NCBI GenBank assembly: GCA_900128395.1
Contig: LT649439.1
Coordinates: 1-26,289 of the forward strand
Length of the DNA: 26,289 bases
From: Stramenopiles sp. TOSAG23-2
Taxonomy: Eukaryota > Sar
Direction of reading: 5' to 3'
The position numbers were made by a program, and so were the translations under genes. The notes under the pieces are model-generated. The model saw nothing but the letters and a program-made list of their open reading frames with translations. It was not told the DNA's origin and ran no database searches. Positions 1 through 8,190 of the stretch are shown in pieces (positions within the stretch are counted from its first letter, which is position 1; each line of letters starts with the position of its first letter).

Positions 1-173
1 AGCCATCGCCATGATGTGCCAACAGGATTTTTATGATGTCTCCAACAAAATGTACTATCATTATTAATAAATGTTCTTCTATTACTAGTAATTATTATTT
101 TATTCTTCTTATTGTTTTTAATGGATGTTTTTAAACATTGTTGTGATATACGTTTCAATACATGATTCATCAT
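1..173 (-). CDS. 5' part of an unidentified gene: mitochondrial-type leader joined to a TYW1-derived fragment
   Basis: Reading the minus strand from the ATG at 173-171, the frame is open through 57 codons to the left edge. Residues 1-37 are rich in Lys, Arg, Ser, Gln and Asn, have no acidic residue, and end in SNRRTF, like a mitochondrial targeting leader. Residues 41-57 read TFCWRHHKNPVGTSWRW, identical to TYW1 residues 448-464, because positions 3-55 exactly copy part of that gene. Only the last of the three TYW1 cluster cysteines is present; the Cys447 codon has become Ser. The next codon begins CT and so no longer matches TYW1. The 5' flank (174-300) is a TATA-rich run like that in front of other genes here, which supports a real gene start. 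The product is unknown because most of it lies outside the window. A chance ORF or an assembly chimera remains possible. Confidence 0.45.
   Translation of the reverse strand, partial: MMNHVLKRISQQCLKTSIKNNKKNKIIITSNRRTFINNDSTFCWRHHKNPVGTSWRW
3..55 (-). repeat. Exact 53-bp inverted copy of TYW1 positions 11465-11517
   Basis: Read base by base, window positions 3-55 are the reverse complement of 11465-11517 with no mismatch. Identity stops abruptly on both sides: position 56 is t where TYW1 would give a, and position 2 is g where it would give t. The copied stretch is read in the same codon phase in both genes. Confidence 0.95.
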
Positions 174-430
174 TGATATATATATATCCAATTCACTTAT
201 GTAATATGTTTTTTGTTTATGTGTATTGTATATGTATATATATATGTAGACTATATATGTATATCTATATGTATATATATCTATTATTTGGTATAAAATG
301 GAATTGAAAAAGGGAAAATAAACAACACAAACAGAGTTAAAAAAATAATATATATTCCACAATATTATTATTAAATACATTTATATTACACACACACATA
401 CATGTACACGGCACAAAACAAACAACATCT
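174..430. promoter_or_regulatory. Spacer: 3' flank of the membrane protein gene and 5' flank of the edge gene
   Basis: About 260 bases with no convincing ORF. Positions 175-290 are TATA-rich, matching the tracts in front of other genes in the window and probably forming the 5' flank of the gene starting at 173. Positions 388-400 are a short CA tract, which reads as (GT)n in the sense of the gene ending at 431. Confidence 0.5.
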
Positions 431-2209
431 CTATACAGTATAAAAACCACGTGCACGTAATTCATTAAGAATATCATTGTAAATATGTTGTGTAGAAGAA
501 TTATGTTTTAAATTACCTTTTCTAGATAAAATGTAAAAATTCGTTTTACTAGTACCATCAATAATGACTAAATATTCATCCTTGGAATCATTATATTCAC
601 CATATTTAATAAAATGTAATTCACGATGTTCATTGCTAAATATAAATGTATTTGCATCTAAATGTATTTTAGGATTGCAATATTTTAAAAATTTACGAAA
701 TATACTATTATCAATCGTATCATCACCAGTTGGTTGAACCCAAGGTTTTATAATATATTTCGCCTTTTGTTCATGATCTTCTTTGTTGTTATTATCATCA
801 TTCATCATCAATACAGCTTTATAAGCTCGTTTGCCATTATCTAATGACATCAATAAATCACCGGTACAGCTATGTGGTGGACAACGTGCAATTCCTATCA
901 TGGAACCTACTTGATCACGTGATGGGAAAAACATCTTTGATAATATTAATGATATCATATTCTTATCGTTATTAATATTATTATATGATTCTTCGATCAT
1001 CCATGTACCACGTATAGCACTTGTATCCAAATAATCATCTTTGATTCTAATATTATTATTATTATTATTACCATTTGTAGCAGTAGTAGTTGTTGATGAT
1101 ATTGATGATGATGATGCTGTTGTTGTTGTTTTTGGTTTTTTTATTTTCAATACTTTTTCTTTTAAATATAATTTACGTTCAACAATATTTTTTGTTGATA
1201 ATATTGGAAACATGATATTTTTCATACGTTTTTCTTTTTCACTAATCATTAACAATGCATCTTCCTGATCAATATTATCAAGCGATTGCATCATTAATAA
1301 TCCTGGGCCAAAGATAAGTCCAAGCATGCCAGCACCACACATAGCTATTCCTAATGATATTAATGCACCATTTAACATTTCTGGATGTCTATATGAATGT
1401 GCACGTCTGCTTGGATGATTCAGTAACCACGATATATCTTGATCTAAATGAATATCATTATTGCCACCATTTTTATCCATATTACTTTTTATCGCACGTT
1501 TCATTAAGTTTTGACGTATCAATAATTTACTATTATAATAACTTTCAATACCAATCACTGAAAGAAATAATATAGCACCAATTTTATTTATAAATGTTAA
1601 TTTTTTTCCTTTTTGATTATTCAATGCTAATGCATAAAAAGGTATGGTACAACCAACACCGTATAGATAATCTTTCAATGCATCGTATTTATCTTCACAC
1701 GTTTCCCGTATTTTCTTGGAATTCTTGTAATAGCTACCACATAAACCACTTGCAGAACAAATGAAAAACGTACCAAATATTCCATATCGAAATAAAATAG
1801 ATGGTGTTGCTTTCAATTTTTCTAAACTAGGTGCAAATTTGATGAATGGCAAAACACATGCTAATGTAAAATAAATATTTGTTTTTATAGGTTCCATATC
1901 TCCAAAAAATGGTATTTTAAATAAAGATTTCTTGCTTAAATTTTCATATGTCCAATGGGTAAAATATGCAATTCCTAATGCAATTGGACTACAAATTAAA
2001 AATGTAGTAATCGCATCACTTGTAGTATTGTTTCCAGATATGTTTGTTGTTGTTGTTGAATTATTATTATTTGAATAATATCTTCTTGATGATATAATTG
2101 TTTTATCATACTTTTTTTTTTTCCTTCGTATGATTTTTGTCGTATGACGCAATGGTACCACTACTAATGTATTAAATCGTTGTTGTAATAATCTACTAAT
2201 ATTCATCAT
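431..2209 (-). CDS. Multi-pass membrane protein with C-terminal lipocalin-like domain, probably mitochondrial
   Basis: A 592-residue protein. The first ~45 residues are basic and Ser/Thr-rich with no acidic residue before the lysine-rich stretch, and end in SSRRYYS, a typical mitochondrial leader with a possible R-x-Y-S cleavage site. Then come about six hydrophobic segments between residues ~65 and ~305, for example AITTFLICSPIALGIAYF and the Gly-rich IAMCGAGMLGLIFGPGLL. A Thr/Ser/Asn linker leads to a domain from ~395. That domain starts with IRGTWMIEE, like the lipocalin G-x-W signature, and ends with YLVIIDG...FYILSRKGNL...ILNELRARGF, which fits the last strands and C-terminal helix of bacterial/ApoD-type lipocalins (YLWILSR...GF). 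Lipocalins bind small hydrophobic ligands; fusion to a multi-pass membrane part is unusual. ATG codons at 2209 and 2206 are both possible starts. The stop is TAG. The lipocalin call rests on motif recall and no search was run. Confidence 0.7.
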   Translation of the reverse strand: MMNISRLLQQRFNTLVVVPLRHTTKIIRRKKKKYDKTIISSRRYYSNNNNSTTTTNISGNNTTSDAITTFLICSPIALGIAYFTHWTYENLSKKSLFKIPFFGDMEPIKTNIYFTLACVLPFIKFAPSLEKLKATPSILFRYGIFGTFFICSASGLCGSYYKNSKKIRETCEDKYDALKDYLYGVGCTIPFYALALNNQKGKKLTFINKIGAILFLSVIGIESYYNSKLLIRQNLMKRAIKSNMDKNGGNNDIHLDQDISWLLNHPSRRAHSYRHPEMLNGALISLGIAMCGAGMLGLIFGPGLLMMQSLDNIDQEDALLMISEKEKRMKNIMFPILSTKNIVERKLYLKEKVLKIKKPKTTTTASSSSISSTTTTATNGNNNNNNIRIKDDYLDTSAIRGTWMIEESYNNINNDKNMISLILSKMFFPSRDQVGSMIGIARCPPHSCTGDLLMSLDNGKRAYKAVLMMNDDNNNKEDHEQKAKYIIKPWVQPTGDDTIDNSIFRKFLKYCNPKIHLDANTFIFSNEHRELHFIKYGEYNDSKDEYLVIIDGTSKTNFYILSRKGNLKHNSSTQHIYNDILNELRARGFYTV

Positions 2210-2677
2210 ATTTTATTATTAATATATACATATATATATATATGATATGATAACATTTTGTTATATACATGGTTGATTGTATCCGTATATATAATATATA
2301 TTTTAAGATTTTTTTTTTTTTTTTTTGATTTTTTGTCAACCAAAAACTATTATATACTAACAAGTATATAAGCCTATAATTGAAAAAATGAATCTTGGTG
2401 GCAAAAAACATAGAAAGTTTAATAAATATATATATATTACCTATATATATATATAGATAGACAGATTGAGAAAAAAAAATTACTTGTTACGAAACATTGA
2501 AAAGGAACACTTACTTGCTTTCTTCCATATTGTATTTTATATTAGAATATTTAAGTGTGAAGTTATTATATATATATATATATAGTAATTTTATTTTTGT
2601 TGTTGTTGTAATTTATTAATTACATTATTATATATAGATATATATAATTAACCTTTTATTTAAAAATAAAAAAAAAA
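2210..2677. promoter_or_regulatory. Divergent intergenic region between the membrane protein and acid phosphatase genes
   Basis: About 470 bases separate the two divergent starts. It holds several (TA)n runs (about 2220-2245, 2425-2455, 2567-2585), a T homopolymer near 2311-2326, and an A-rich stretch immediately before the phosphatase ATG. No supported gene. It must hold the promoters of both flanking genes, but no defined factor site could be recognised. Confidence 0.5.
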
Positions 2678-3688
2678 ATGACGACACGTACTTCTTCATT
2701 ATCAATATTAATAATATTAGTAATTGTTGTAGGAATAACAACAGCAACATCTCAAGGACAAATTAGTACTAATAATGGCAACATACATGGCTTAATCATG
2801 GGTGATTGGGGTGGGCAAGATACGAAACCATTTTATACTAGCCAAGAAGCTATGACGGCAACTGGTATGCAAAAAATAGGGGATGCTAACAATGCTTCGT
2901 TTGCATTAGCACTTGGTGATAATTTTTACAGTTTTGGTATTCAAACGGTTGAATCGACTAGGTTTCAAGATACGTTTGAAAATGTATTTACAAATCAAAT
3001 TCCATTTCATGTATTGGCAGGAAATCATGATCATCGTGGCAATGTATCTGCCCAAATTGCATATTCTGGACATTCGAAACGATGGACATATCCTTCTGAA
3101 TATTATAAATTACAAAAAATCAGCGATTCAGGTGATGTAACTTTAGATATTTTCATGATCGATACTGTGATTTTAAGTGGTAATTGTCATGTTGATTATG
3201 ATGATGAGCTTGAATTGAACGGTTCTGAGTTACCAGGGCCAAAAGTGAAAAAAGATAGCGATGACCAGCTTACATGGTTAGAAAACGAGTTGAAAGCATC
3301 AACAGCTGATTTCATCATTGTAGCTGGACATTATCCAATTTACAGTATTTGTGAACATGGCCCTACTTCATTTTTAATTAACAATGTGAAACCAATGTTG
3401 GAAAAATATAAAGTTAATGCATATATTAATGGACATGATCATTGTGCTCAAATGATTTCAATTGATGGCGATGATATTCAATACCATACAATCGGTAGTG
3501 CCCATGAAAACAATCCATCAACATCACATAAAAACGCGATTCCTTCAAATTCCTTGAAATTCCATAAAGGAAATGGTAATGGTGGTTTTGCAACGTTAAA
3601 TGTTTCAAGTGAGGGAATGGTGATTACACATTTTGATGGTGATGGGAATGAATTGTTTATAGCACCAACAAGTTCCCCAAGGAAATAA
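2678..3688 (+). CDS. Tartrate-resistant (purple) acid phosphatase, ACP5 type, secreted or lysosomal
   Basis: A 336-residue metallophosphatase with the complete purple acid phosphatase ligand set: D43 in MGDWGG, D81 and Y84 in LGDNFY, N116/H117 in AGNHDH, H218 in VAGHYP, and H253/H255 in NGHDH. These residues hold a dinuclear metal centre, with Tyr as the iron ligand that gives the purple colour, and hydrolyse phosphate monoesters at acidic pH. Length and motif spacing fit the small animal-type TRAP/ACP5 subfamily and not the larger plant enzymes. Residues 1-25 form a hydrophobic leader (SILIILVIVVGITTA) consistent with a signal peptide, so the protein probably enters the secretory or lysosomal route. 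The start is the first ATG after a long A run (aaaaaaaaATG). The stop is TAA. A purine tract and a 14-base G run follow the stop. Confidence 0.93.
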   Translation: MTTRTSSLSILIILVIVVGITTATSQGQISTNNGNIHGLIMGDWGGQDTKPFYTSQEAMTATGMQKIGDANNASFALALGDNFYSFGIQTVESTRFQDTFENVFTNQIPFHVLAGNHDHRGNVSAQIAYSGHSKRWTYPSEYYKLQKISDSGDVTLDIFMIDTVILSGNCHVDYDDELELNGSELPGPKVKKDSDDQLTWLENELKASTADFIIVAGHYPIYSICEHGPTSFLINNVKPMLEKYKVNAYINGHDHCAQMISIDGDDIQYHTIGSAHENNPSTSHKNAIPSNSLKFHKGNGNGGFATLNVSSEGMVITHFDGDGNELFIAPTSSPRK

Positions 3689-3725
3689 AAATGTTATATT
3701 TATATATATCATACGAATATTAAAT

Positions 3726-3911
3726 ATGAAAAGGAAAGGAAAAGGGGGGGGGGGGGGAAGGAGAGATGCGAAAAAAAATAATATAAATAAGCAAAGAAGT
3801 AGTACTTATATAAGATATTATACCGCTTCCATTTTTTTGTTGGGCAGCATTGTGGTAATATATCTATATTATAATGGCACATATAATGGATTATTCGACA
3901 GCTTTTTTTAA
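3726..3911 (+). CDS. Doubtful small basic protein with one transmembrane segment
   Basis: A 61-codon ORF starting 38 bases after the phosphatase stop, in a different frame. The N-terminus is very basic and Gly-rich (MKRKGKGGGGGRRDAKK). One clear hydrophobic segment follows at about residues 33-50 (SIFLLGSIVVIYLYY), then a short tail NGTYNGLFDSFF. The layout, basic N-terminus plus one C-terminal membrane helix, would fit a tail-anchored protein, but I recognise no family. Against it, the first codons are made by a polypurine/G14 tract of a kind also seen in the 3' flank of deoxyhypusine synthase, so this may be only 3' UTR of the phosphatase. The 14-base G run is also prone to length errors, which would change the frame. 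Confidence 0.3.
   Translation: MKRKGKGGGGGRRDAKKNNINKQRSSTYIRYYTASIFLLGSIVVIYLYYNGTYNGLFDSFF
3744..3757 (+). repeat. G14 homopolymer inside a purine tract
   Basis: Fourteen consecutive G bases within an almost pure purine run (3728-3766), about 56 bases after the phosphatase stop codon. A run of the same length lies on the minus strand after the deoxyhypusine synthase stop. Confidence 0.95.
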
Positions 3912-4520
3912 CTTTTTAACTTCTTCAGCTTTACCACAGGTAGCTTTTGTTGCTTTTTTAACTTATTGTGAAGTGAAACTTTGGCCCAACACTTTCTATT
4001 ATTAAAATAAAGGTTTTTATGTTACAATAAATATTATTTAATATAATATTATACAATGTTAATATATTAATTATATATCGGATATATTGATATAAAAATA
4101 GAAGATTTGAACTTTTAACCTTCTTTTTGCCGACAGGTTCTCGCCCTTGCTGACTTCACTCTACTTGATAGGATACAATACTACTTAGTATACTAATTTA
4201 AACCAAGCCTGTTCGAAGTTGATCGCCCAGTAAAATTAAAAAATAGATAAAAAAAATGGTCTCGTGCCAAGCCAGAGCAAGAAAATGGCACACGTTTAAC
4301 ATAGAAATACCATTGCTAAAAAAATTATCCATCACAATTATTACCCAATAAAGTATATATATATATAAGAAACAGACGTTGCTGGACGTACACATTGTCA
4401 ATCTATAGAATAGATAGATCAATTGATTCAATACAATCGATTAGAATACATAGACCAATTGATTCAATACATATACAATAGTTAGTGTAATCTTAGAACA
4501 ACAATTAATTATCGATAACG
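3912..4520. other. Non-coding spacer before the GST-like gene
   Basis: About 600 bases without a credible gene. It contains AT-rich sequence (4010-4110) and the string TTTTTGCCGACA near 4125, which recurs as (T)TTGCCGACA at the start of both copies of the long repeat at 15234 and 22667. Two copies of a 15-base direct repeat lie close to the next start codon. Confidence 0.5.
4420..4470 (+). repeat. Two direct copies of CAATTGATTCAATAC upstream of the GST-like gene
   Basis: The 15-mer CAATTGATTCAATAC occurs at 4420-4434 and again at 4456-4470, 36 bases apart, ending about 50 bases before the ATG at 4521. It may be a tandem duplication or a pair of protein-binding sites in the promoter/5' UTR. 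Confidence 0.8.
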
Positions 4521-5576
4521 ATGAATGTATTACAAGCATCATCGTCGTTATCGGAACCAAAGAAACAAAGGGTGTTAAAACGGAAATTATCAAAAGAAGA
4601 AGCAAAAGGTGAAATGAAAAAAACAAATTTAATCATAAATCGCTCAGAAGAATTCACGTTTTATTATAAACCTGGTAGTGATGGCGTCGCTGCCTTATTA
4701 GGTGTACGTATGTTAGCAACACTGTTTGGGTTACAATTCAAATTTGTACCAGCAAATAGCTGCAACGATAAGCGATGCTTATCCGCACCTGCCGTCAAAT
4801 ATAAGAATAATTTCGTCTCAAATGCACCATTAATCATATATTTTTTAAGTTCTCATAATCCGCAAAGGAAGTTTAATATGATATATGCTGCATCAACCGA
4901 GGAAGAAGATGAAGACATGTCCTCACGTTCTACGTCCGCACCAAAAAATAAGAACAACAATGTATTATCTGGTAATATCGTAAATACCCGTTCATTATCA
5001 TTGCCTTCAAAAATACAAAATTTAAGTTTAAGTGACAGTTTAACGTTTGAGGAGGATACATCGCAAATGGATGTGTTAAATATACTCTTTGAATTAGAAC
5101 AGATTGTATCAAATGCATCTGCATTCGTAAGGCATAGCAGTTCCAAAGTAAATATGGATTCGTATGCCGGTTCTACGTTAGCATGTAAATTTCGTTCTTT
5201 AAATTTAATTATTATTGAAAATTGGAAAGCAAAAGGATTAGGAGAAAATATTAAAATCGATAGAGGTAAGCATGGGCAAAATATTGTATGCGAACTGAAT
5301 GAAACGAATAAAAAATATTACTTCTTAGGCGATAAGATATCATGCATTGATTTCCATATTGTTTCATTTGTCATTCGTTTACGTCTAATATTTGGTAAGA
5401 AAATTATCAACGGCACATTGCAACATCGTGGTAATATTTTATGGAACATTTACCATAATTTACGAAAAAATGAAATGTTAAATAATATTTTATTTGATAC
5501 AGATGATATGTATTTATTTGAAGGTTACATTACGGATGACGAAGAGGATGAAGAAGAAGATGTGAATATGCGTTGA
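4521..5576 (+). CDS. Divergent glutathione S-transferase-like protein
   Basis: A 351-residue protein. After a basic N-terminus, residues ~47-75 (FTFYYKPGSDGVAALLGVRM...) resemble the first strand and helix of a thioredoxin-fold GST domain, and APLIIYFLS follows. A Ser/Asn-rich acidic linker (~118-180) comes next. The C-terminal half is helical, and KYYFLGDKISCIDFHIVSFV (~272-291) fits the GST C-terminal signature (FLGD-x-x-S-x-x-D), in which the Asp is the N-capping residue. The tail is very acidic (DDEEDEEEDVNMR). Family members conjugate glutathione to electrophiles or act as structural proteins such as metaxins and eEF1B-gamma. No clear catalytic Ser/Tyr/Cys could be placed, so enzymatic activity is unproven. 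The linker makes it longer than the usual 200-240 residues. Confidence 0.55.
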   Translation: MNVLQASSSLSEPKKQRVLKRKLSKEEAKGEMKKTNLIINRSEEFTFYYKPGSDGVAALLGVRMLATLFGLQFKFVPANSCNDKRCLSAPAVKYKNNFVSNAPLIIYFLSSHNPQRKFNMIYAASTEEEDEDMSSRSTSAPKNKNNNVLSGNIVNTRSLSLPSKIQNLSLSDSLTFEEDTSQMDVLNILFELEQIVSNASAFVRHSSSKVNMDSYAGSTLACKFRSLNLIIIENWKAKGLGENIKIDRGKHGQNIVCELNETNKKYYFLGDKISCIDFHIVSFVIRLRLIFGKKIINGTLQHRGNILWNIYHNLRKNEMLNNILFDTDDMYLFEGYITDDEEDEEEDVNMR

Positions 5577-6019
5577 GTCATGTGTAGTGGTAGAGGAGGA
5601 AAAAGGATAGATTTGTGAAAGGGGTGTGGTGTCTCTTTCTTAAAAGTTTTTTTTTTCGAATATAAATATATATATATATTTAGATACAAAATGTGGAAAC
5701 AAAAAAAACCCGTACTTATAAATTGTTTTCGTATACTAATGAGCTCCCTTACTATTTCCCGCATTTAAACCCTATTTGTAACCTCAATCGGGGGGGGTGT
5801 TTTTCAAAGTTTTTTTTTCAAAAAAAGTTTATTCTATTTTTATAAGAGTTTCAAAAACAATTTATGAAAGGTGTGTATGTGTAAAAAAGTATTTGTTATT
5901 ATTATATTTCACATACGCATCGACATATTTATTTACATCTATATGTTGTTTGGTTGATTGATGAATTCTCGAATTTTATTTTTTTTATAAATAAAATTAA
6001 TTAATAAAATAATAAAAAA
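5577..6019. other. Non-coding spacer between the GST-like and MSS51-like genes
   Basis: The first ~60 bases after the TGA are purine-rich (agaggaggaaaaagg). A G8 run is near 5791, poly(T)/poly(A) stretches at 5810-5830, and an A/T-rich leader runs into the ATG at 6020. No gene seen. The upstream gene's 3' UTR and the downstream promoter must both lie here. Confidence 0.5.
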
Positions 6020-7990
6020 ATGACATCATCTGTATTAGATCAATTAGTATCTGATGAGGAAATGGCGAAAGGTGTTAGTGTTGGTACCTTTCGCTGGAAA
6101 CGTGGTAAAAAAATGGTAGATATGCCACCTATACCAAAAAACAGAAACCCACCTCAATTTTTACGTGGATGGCAGCAATATTTAACGTCGCGCTGTACAA
6201 ATGAGGCTGATAGCAGACGTTTAGTAACTAAATGTCAACAAGATCCATCCATGATTGATGGTTTATCATATCCTTTAACATTATTATTTGCAATGCAACA
6301 AATATCTATAACACCACATTCAATAGAACAACTAGTTCAACAATATAACAATATGCAACAATCAAATAATGATAATAAAATATTACATAAAACGATCGAT
6401 TTTATTATATGTGGTGCAGCTGCAAAAGCAGAAGAACGTTTATTAATAGATTCAGAATATTGGAAAGAAATTGGATATCATTTTAAAAATTCGAAAATTA
6501 ATTTATATATGTGTGGTCCAGAATGTTTACCATTAGATAAAATGTCATCTGTAACAACAAAAGGTTTACAAGAAGAAATACGTTGGAAATTATTAAAACA
6601 GAAGAAGAAGAAGAAGAAGAAGAAGAAGAAAAATGACAAAACAAAACAAAATAAAAGCAGTAATGATGATATAAATAATAATAATAAAAGTTCAAAATTA
6701 CGTTTAGCAGAAAATATGACAGGTCATATCTTTGTAGGTACTAGTGATGAATTTTTTAATAAACATCCTAATTTAAAAACATATTACGATTTTGATCATA
6801 CAACTAAAACATTTCGTATGACGATAGCAATTGGATTTAACCCTGGCTTTGGTGCTGGAATACCAGAATTAATGAAAAGTTGGACAAAAAGTTTAATACA
6901 ATTAGGTAAACTAGGTATACCAACAATTTTTTCTCAAGCAAATGATTATAGTGATTTAAACGGAGAATTGCAATTATTAAAACGGGTCATTGGTGTTAAA
7001 TTTATATTAACACCAACACGAAATCCATATGCAATGGCAACTGTTGCACAAGGCCGTGTAAATGGAAAGAACGGTTGGTCATGTGGAAATTCTTATATGT
7101 ATGCATTTCAACATCTTCGTAAAGATCATGATGATGTAGGATTACCATTGGAATTAGATGGCTCATTGATAAATAAAGTATTGAAAAAAATTAGTAAAGA
7201 ATTACGTATTGCTGATATGAAAGGTGGAGTACATGGACAACCATCTAAATTGCAAATTCCAATGGATACAAATGAATGTGGTAATATTGAAATACCAAAT
7301 TTAATGAAAATTGTTATGAAAGGACAAGAAGACAAATCGTATGGAGTAATGAATGATGATCTATTAAATAATAATAATATTAATAGTAGTAGTAGTAGTA
7401 GTAGTAGTAGTAAAAATGAAAAACAAACAAACATAGTTGCCAAGAAAGAAGATAATAATAATATAAATAATAATAATAAAAATAAAAAATCAATGATAAA
7501 GAAGAAAAAAATAAAGAAGAAGACGACTATTAAAGGAGGTTTTTTAAATAATACCAACAAAAAAAAGAAGAATTCTAGTAATAATAATAATAATACCCCT
7601 ACTACTACTACTACTACTAATAATAATAATACAACTAATACTGGTAATAAAAGTGTTAATAATAAAATGAAACGAATTGTTATTACAGAAGTTGATTCAG
7701 ATGATTCATCGGATGATAATGATGATAATGAAAATGCAGAAGATGATGATGTCGTAATTGAAAAAAAAATAAGTAATGATGATCAGGCTAAGCCATCAAT
7801 AATAGAAACTACAAAAATGATCAAACCTGATGTTGTTGAAAAGAAAGATATCAACAACATAATAATAGAAGAAGATACACCATCGTCTTCTAATAATAGT
7901 AATATAATAAGTAGTAAGACATCGTCGTCGTCCTCGTATCAGCATTTTAGTGGTGAAGGTGGTATGGAAGATTTTGATGAGTTGGATTGA
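6020..7990 (+). CDS. MSS51 C-terminal-domain protein with long low-complexity tail
   Basis: A 656-residue protein. The order LSYPLTLLFA (~83-92), IDFIICGAAAKAEE (~126-139), LYMCGPE (GPE at 166-168) and IAIGFNPGFG (FNPGF at 273-277) matches the C-terminal domain of Mss51 and of ZMYND-type relatives in animals and plants. Yeast Mss51 acts in mitochondrial COX1 translation; most relatives have no assigned function. No MYND zinc finger is visible at the N-terminus and no clear mitochondrial leader is present, so a direct Mss51 role should not be assumed. An in-frame (GAA)n tract at 6601-6630 inserts a Lys run inside the domain. From ~450 onward the protein is Asn, Ser, Lys and Asp/Glu runs, including a poly-Ser block from an (AGT)n tract near 7384-7412. 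The start follows an A run (aataaaaaaATG); the stop is TGA. Confidence 0.65.
   Translation: MTSSVLDQLVSDEEMAKGVSVGTFRWKRGKKMVDMPPIPKNRNPPQFLRGWQQYLTSRCTNEADSRRLVTKCQQDPSMIDGLSYPLTLLFAMQQISITPHSIEQLVQQYNNMQQSNNDNKILHKTIDFIICGAAAKAEERLLIDSEYWKEIGYHFKNSKINLYMCGPECLPLDKMSSVTTKGLQEEIRWKLLKQKKKKKKKKKKNDKTKQNKSSNDDINNNNKSSKLRLAENMTGHIFVGTSDEFFNKHPNLKTYYDFDHTTKTFRMTIAIGFNPGFGAGIPELMKSWTKSLIQLGKLGIPTIFSQANDYSDLNGELQLLKRVIGVKFILTPTRNPYAMATVAQGRVNGKNGWSCGNSYMYAFQHLRKDHDDVGLPLELDGSLINKVLKKISKELRIADMKGGVHGQPSKLQIPMDTNECGNIEIPNLMKIVMKGQEDKSYGVMNDDLLNNNNINSSSSSSSSSKNEKQTNIVAKKEDNNNINNNNKNKKSMIKKKKIKKKTTIKGGFLNNTNKKKKNSSNNNNNTPTTTTTTNNNNTTNTGNKSVNNKMKRIVITEVDSDDSSDDNDDNENAEDDDVVIEKKISNDDQAKPSIIETTKMIKPDVVEKKDINNIIIEEDTPSSSNNSNIISSKTSSSSSYQHFSGEGGMEDFDELD
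6601..6630 (+). repeat. In-frame (GAA)10 microsatellite coding for lysine run
   Basis: Ten GAA units inside the MSS51-like coding region, read in the AAG phase as lysines. Length variation in whole units would keep the frame. Confidence 0.9.
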
Positions 7991-8148
7991 AAAGTTGTAA
8001 AAAGGTAAAATTAAAAAAAGAGGACATTTAAATGTATAAATACTACGAAAGTATGATACACATATATTAATTTAATTAAAGTTCGATATTAAAAATATTT
8101 TTTCTCCCTTGCAAGATTTATTTTTAGAAACACACAACTCCTCTCTCT

Positions 8149-8162
8149 CCCCCCCCCCCCCC
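8149..8162 (-). repeat. C14 run (G14 in the sense of the DHPS mRNA) flanked by (CT)n
   Basis: Fourteen C bases between CTCTCTCT stretches, starting about 29 bases after the deoxyhypusine synthase stop codon in the direction of transcription. In mRNA sense it is a GA-rich tract with G14, like the tract after the acid phosphatase stop. Confidence 0.95.
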
Positions 8163-8190
8163 TCTCTCTTTCTTCCTCTTATTTTTTAAT

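Noticed and set aside
3887-3963. Minus-strand Lys/Ala-rich peptide (KKATKATCGKAEEVKKLKK) overlapping the small ORF end
   Set aside because: Stops flank it within about 25 codons, there is no Met, and no convincing splice site links it to another exon. Probably chance in a T-rich stretch.
4198-4431. 77-codon minus-strand frame with hydrophobic stretches
   Set aside because: It opens with TTG, has no recognisable motif, and its composition is what AT-rich spacer gives when translated.
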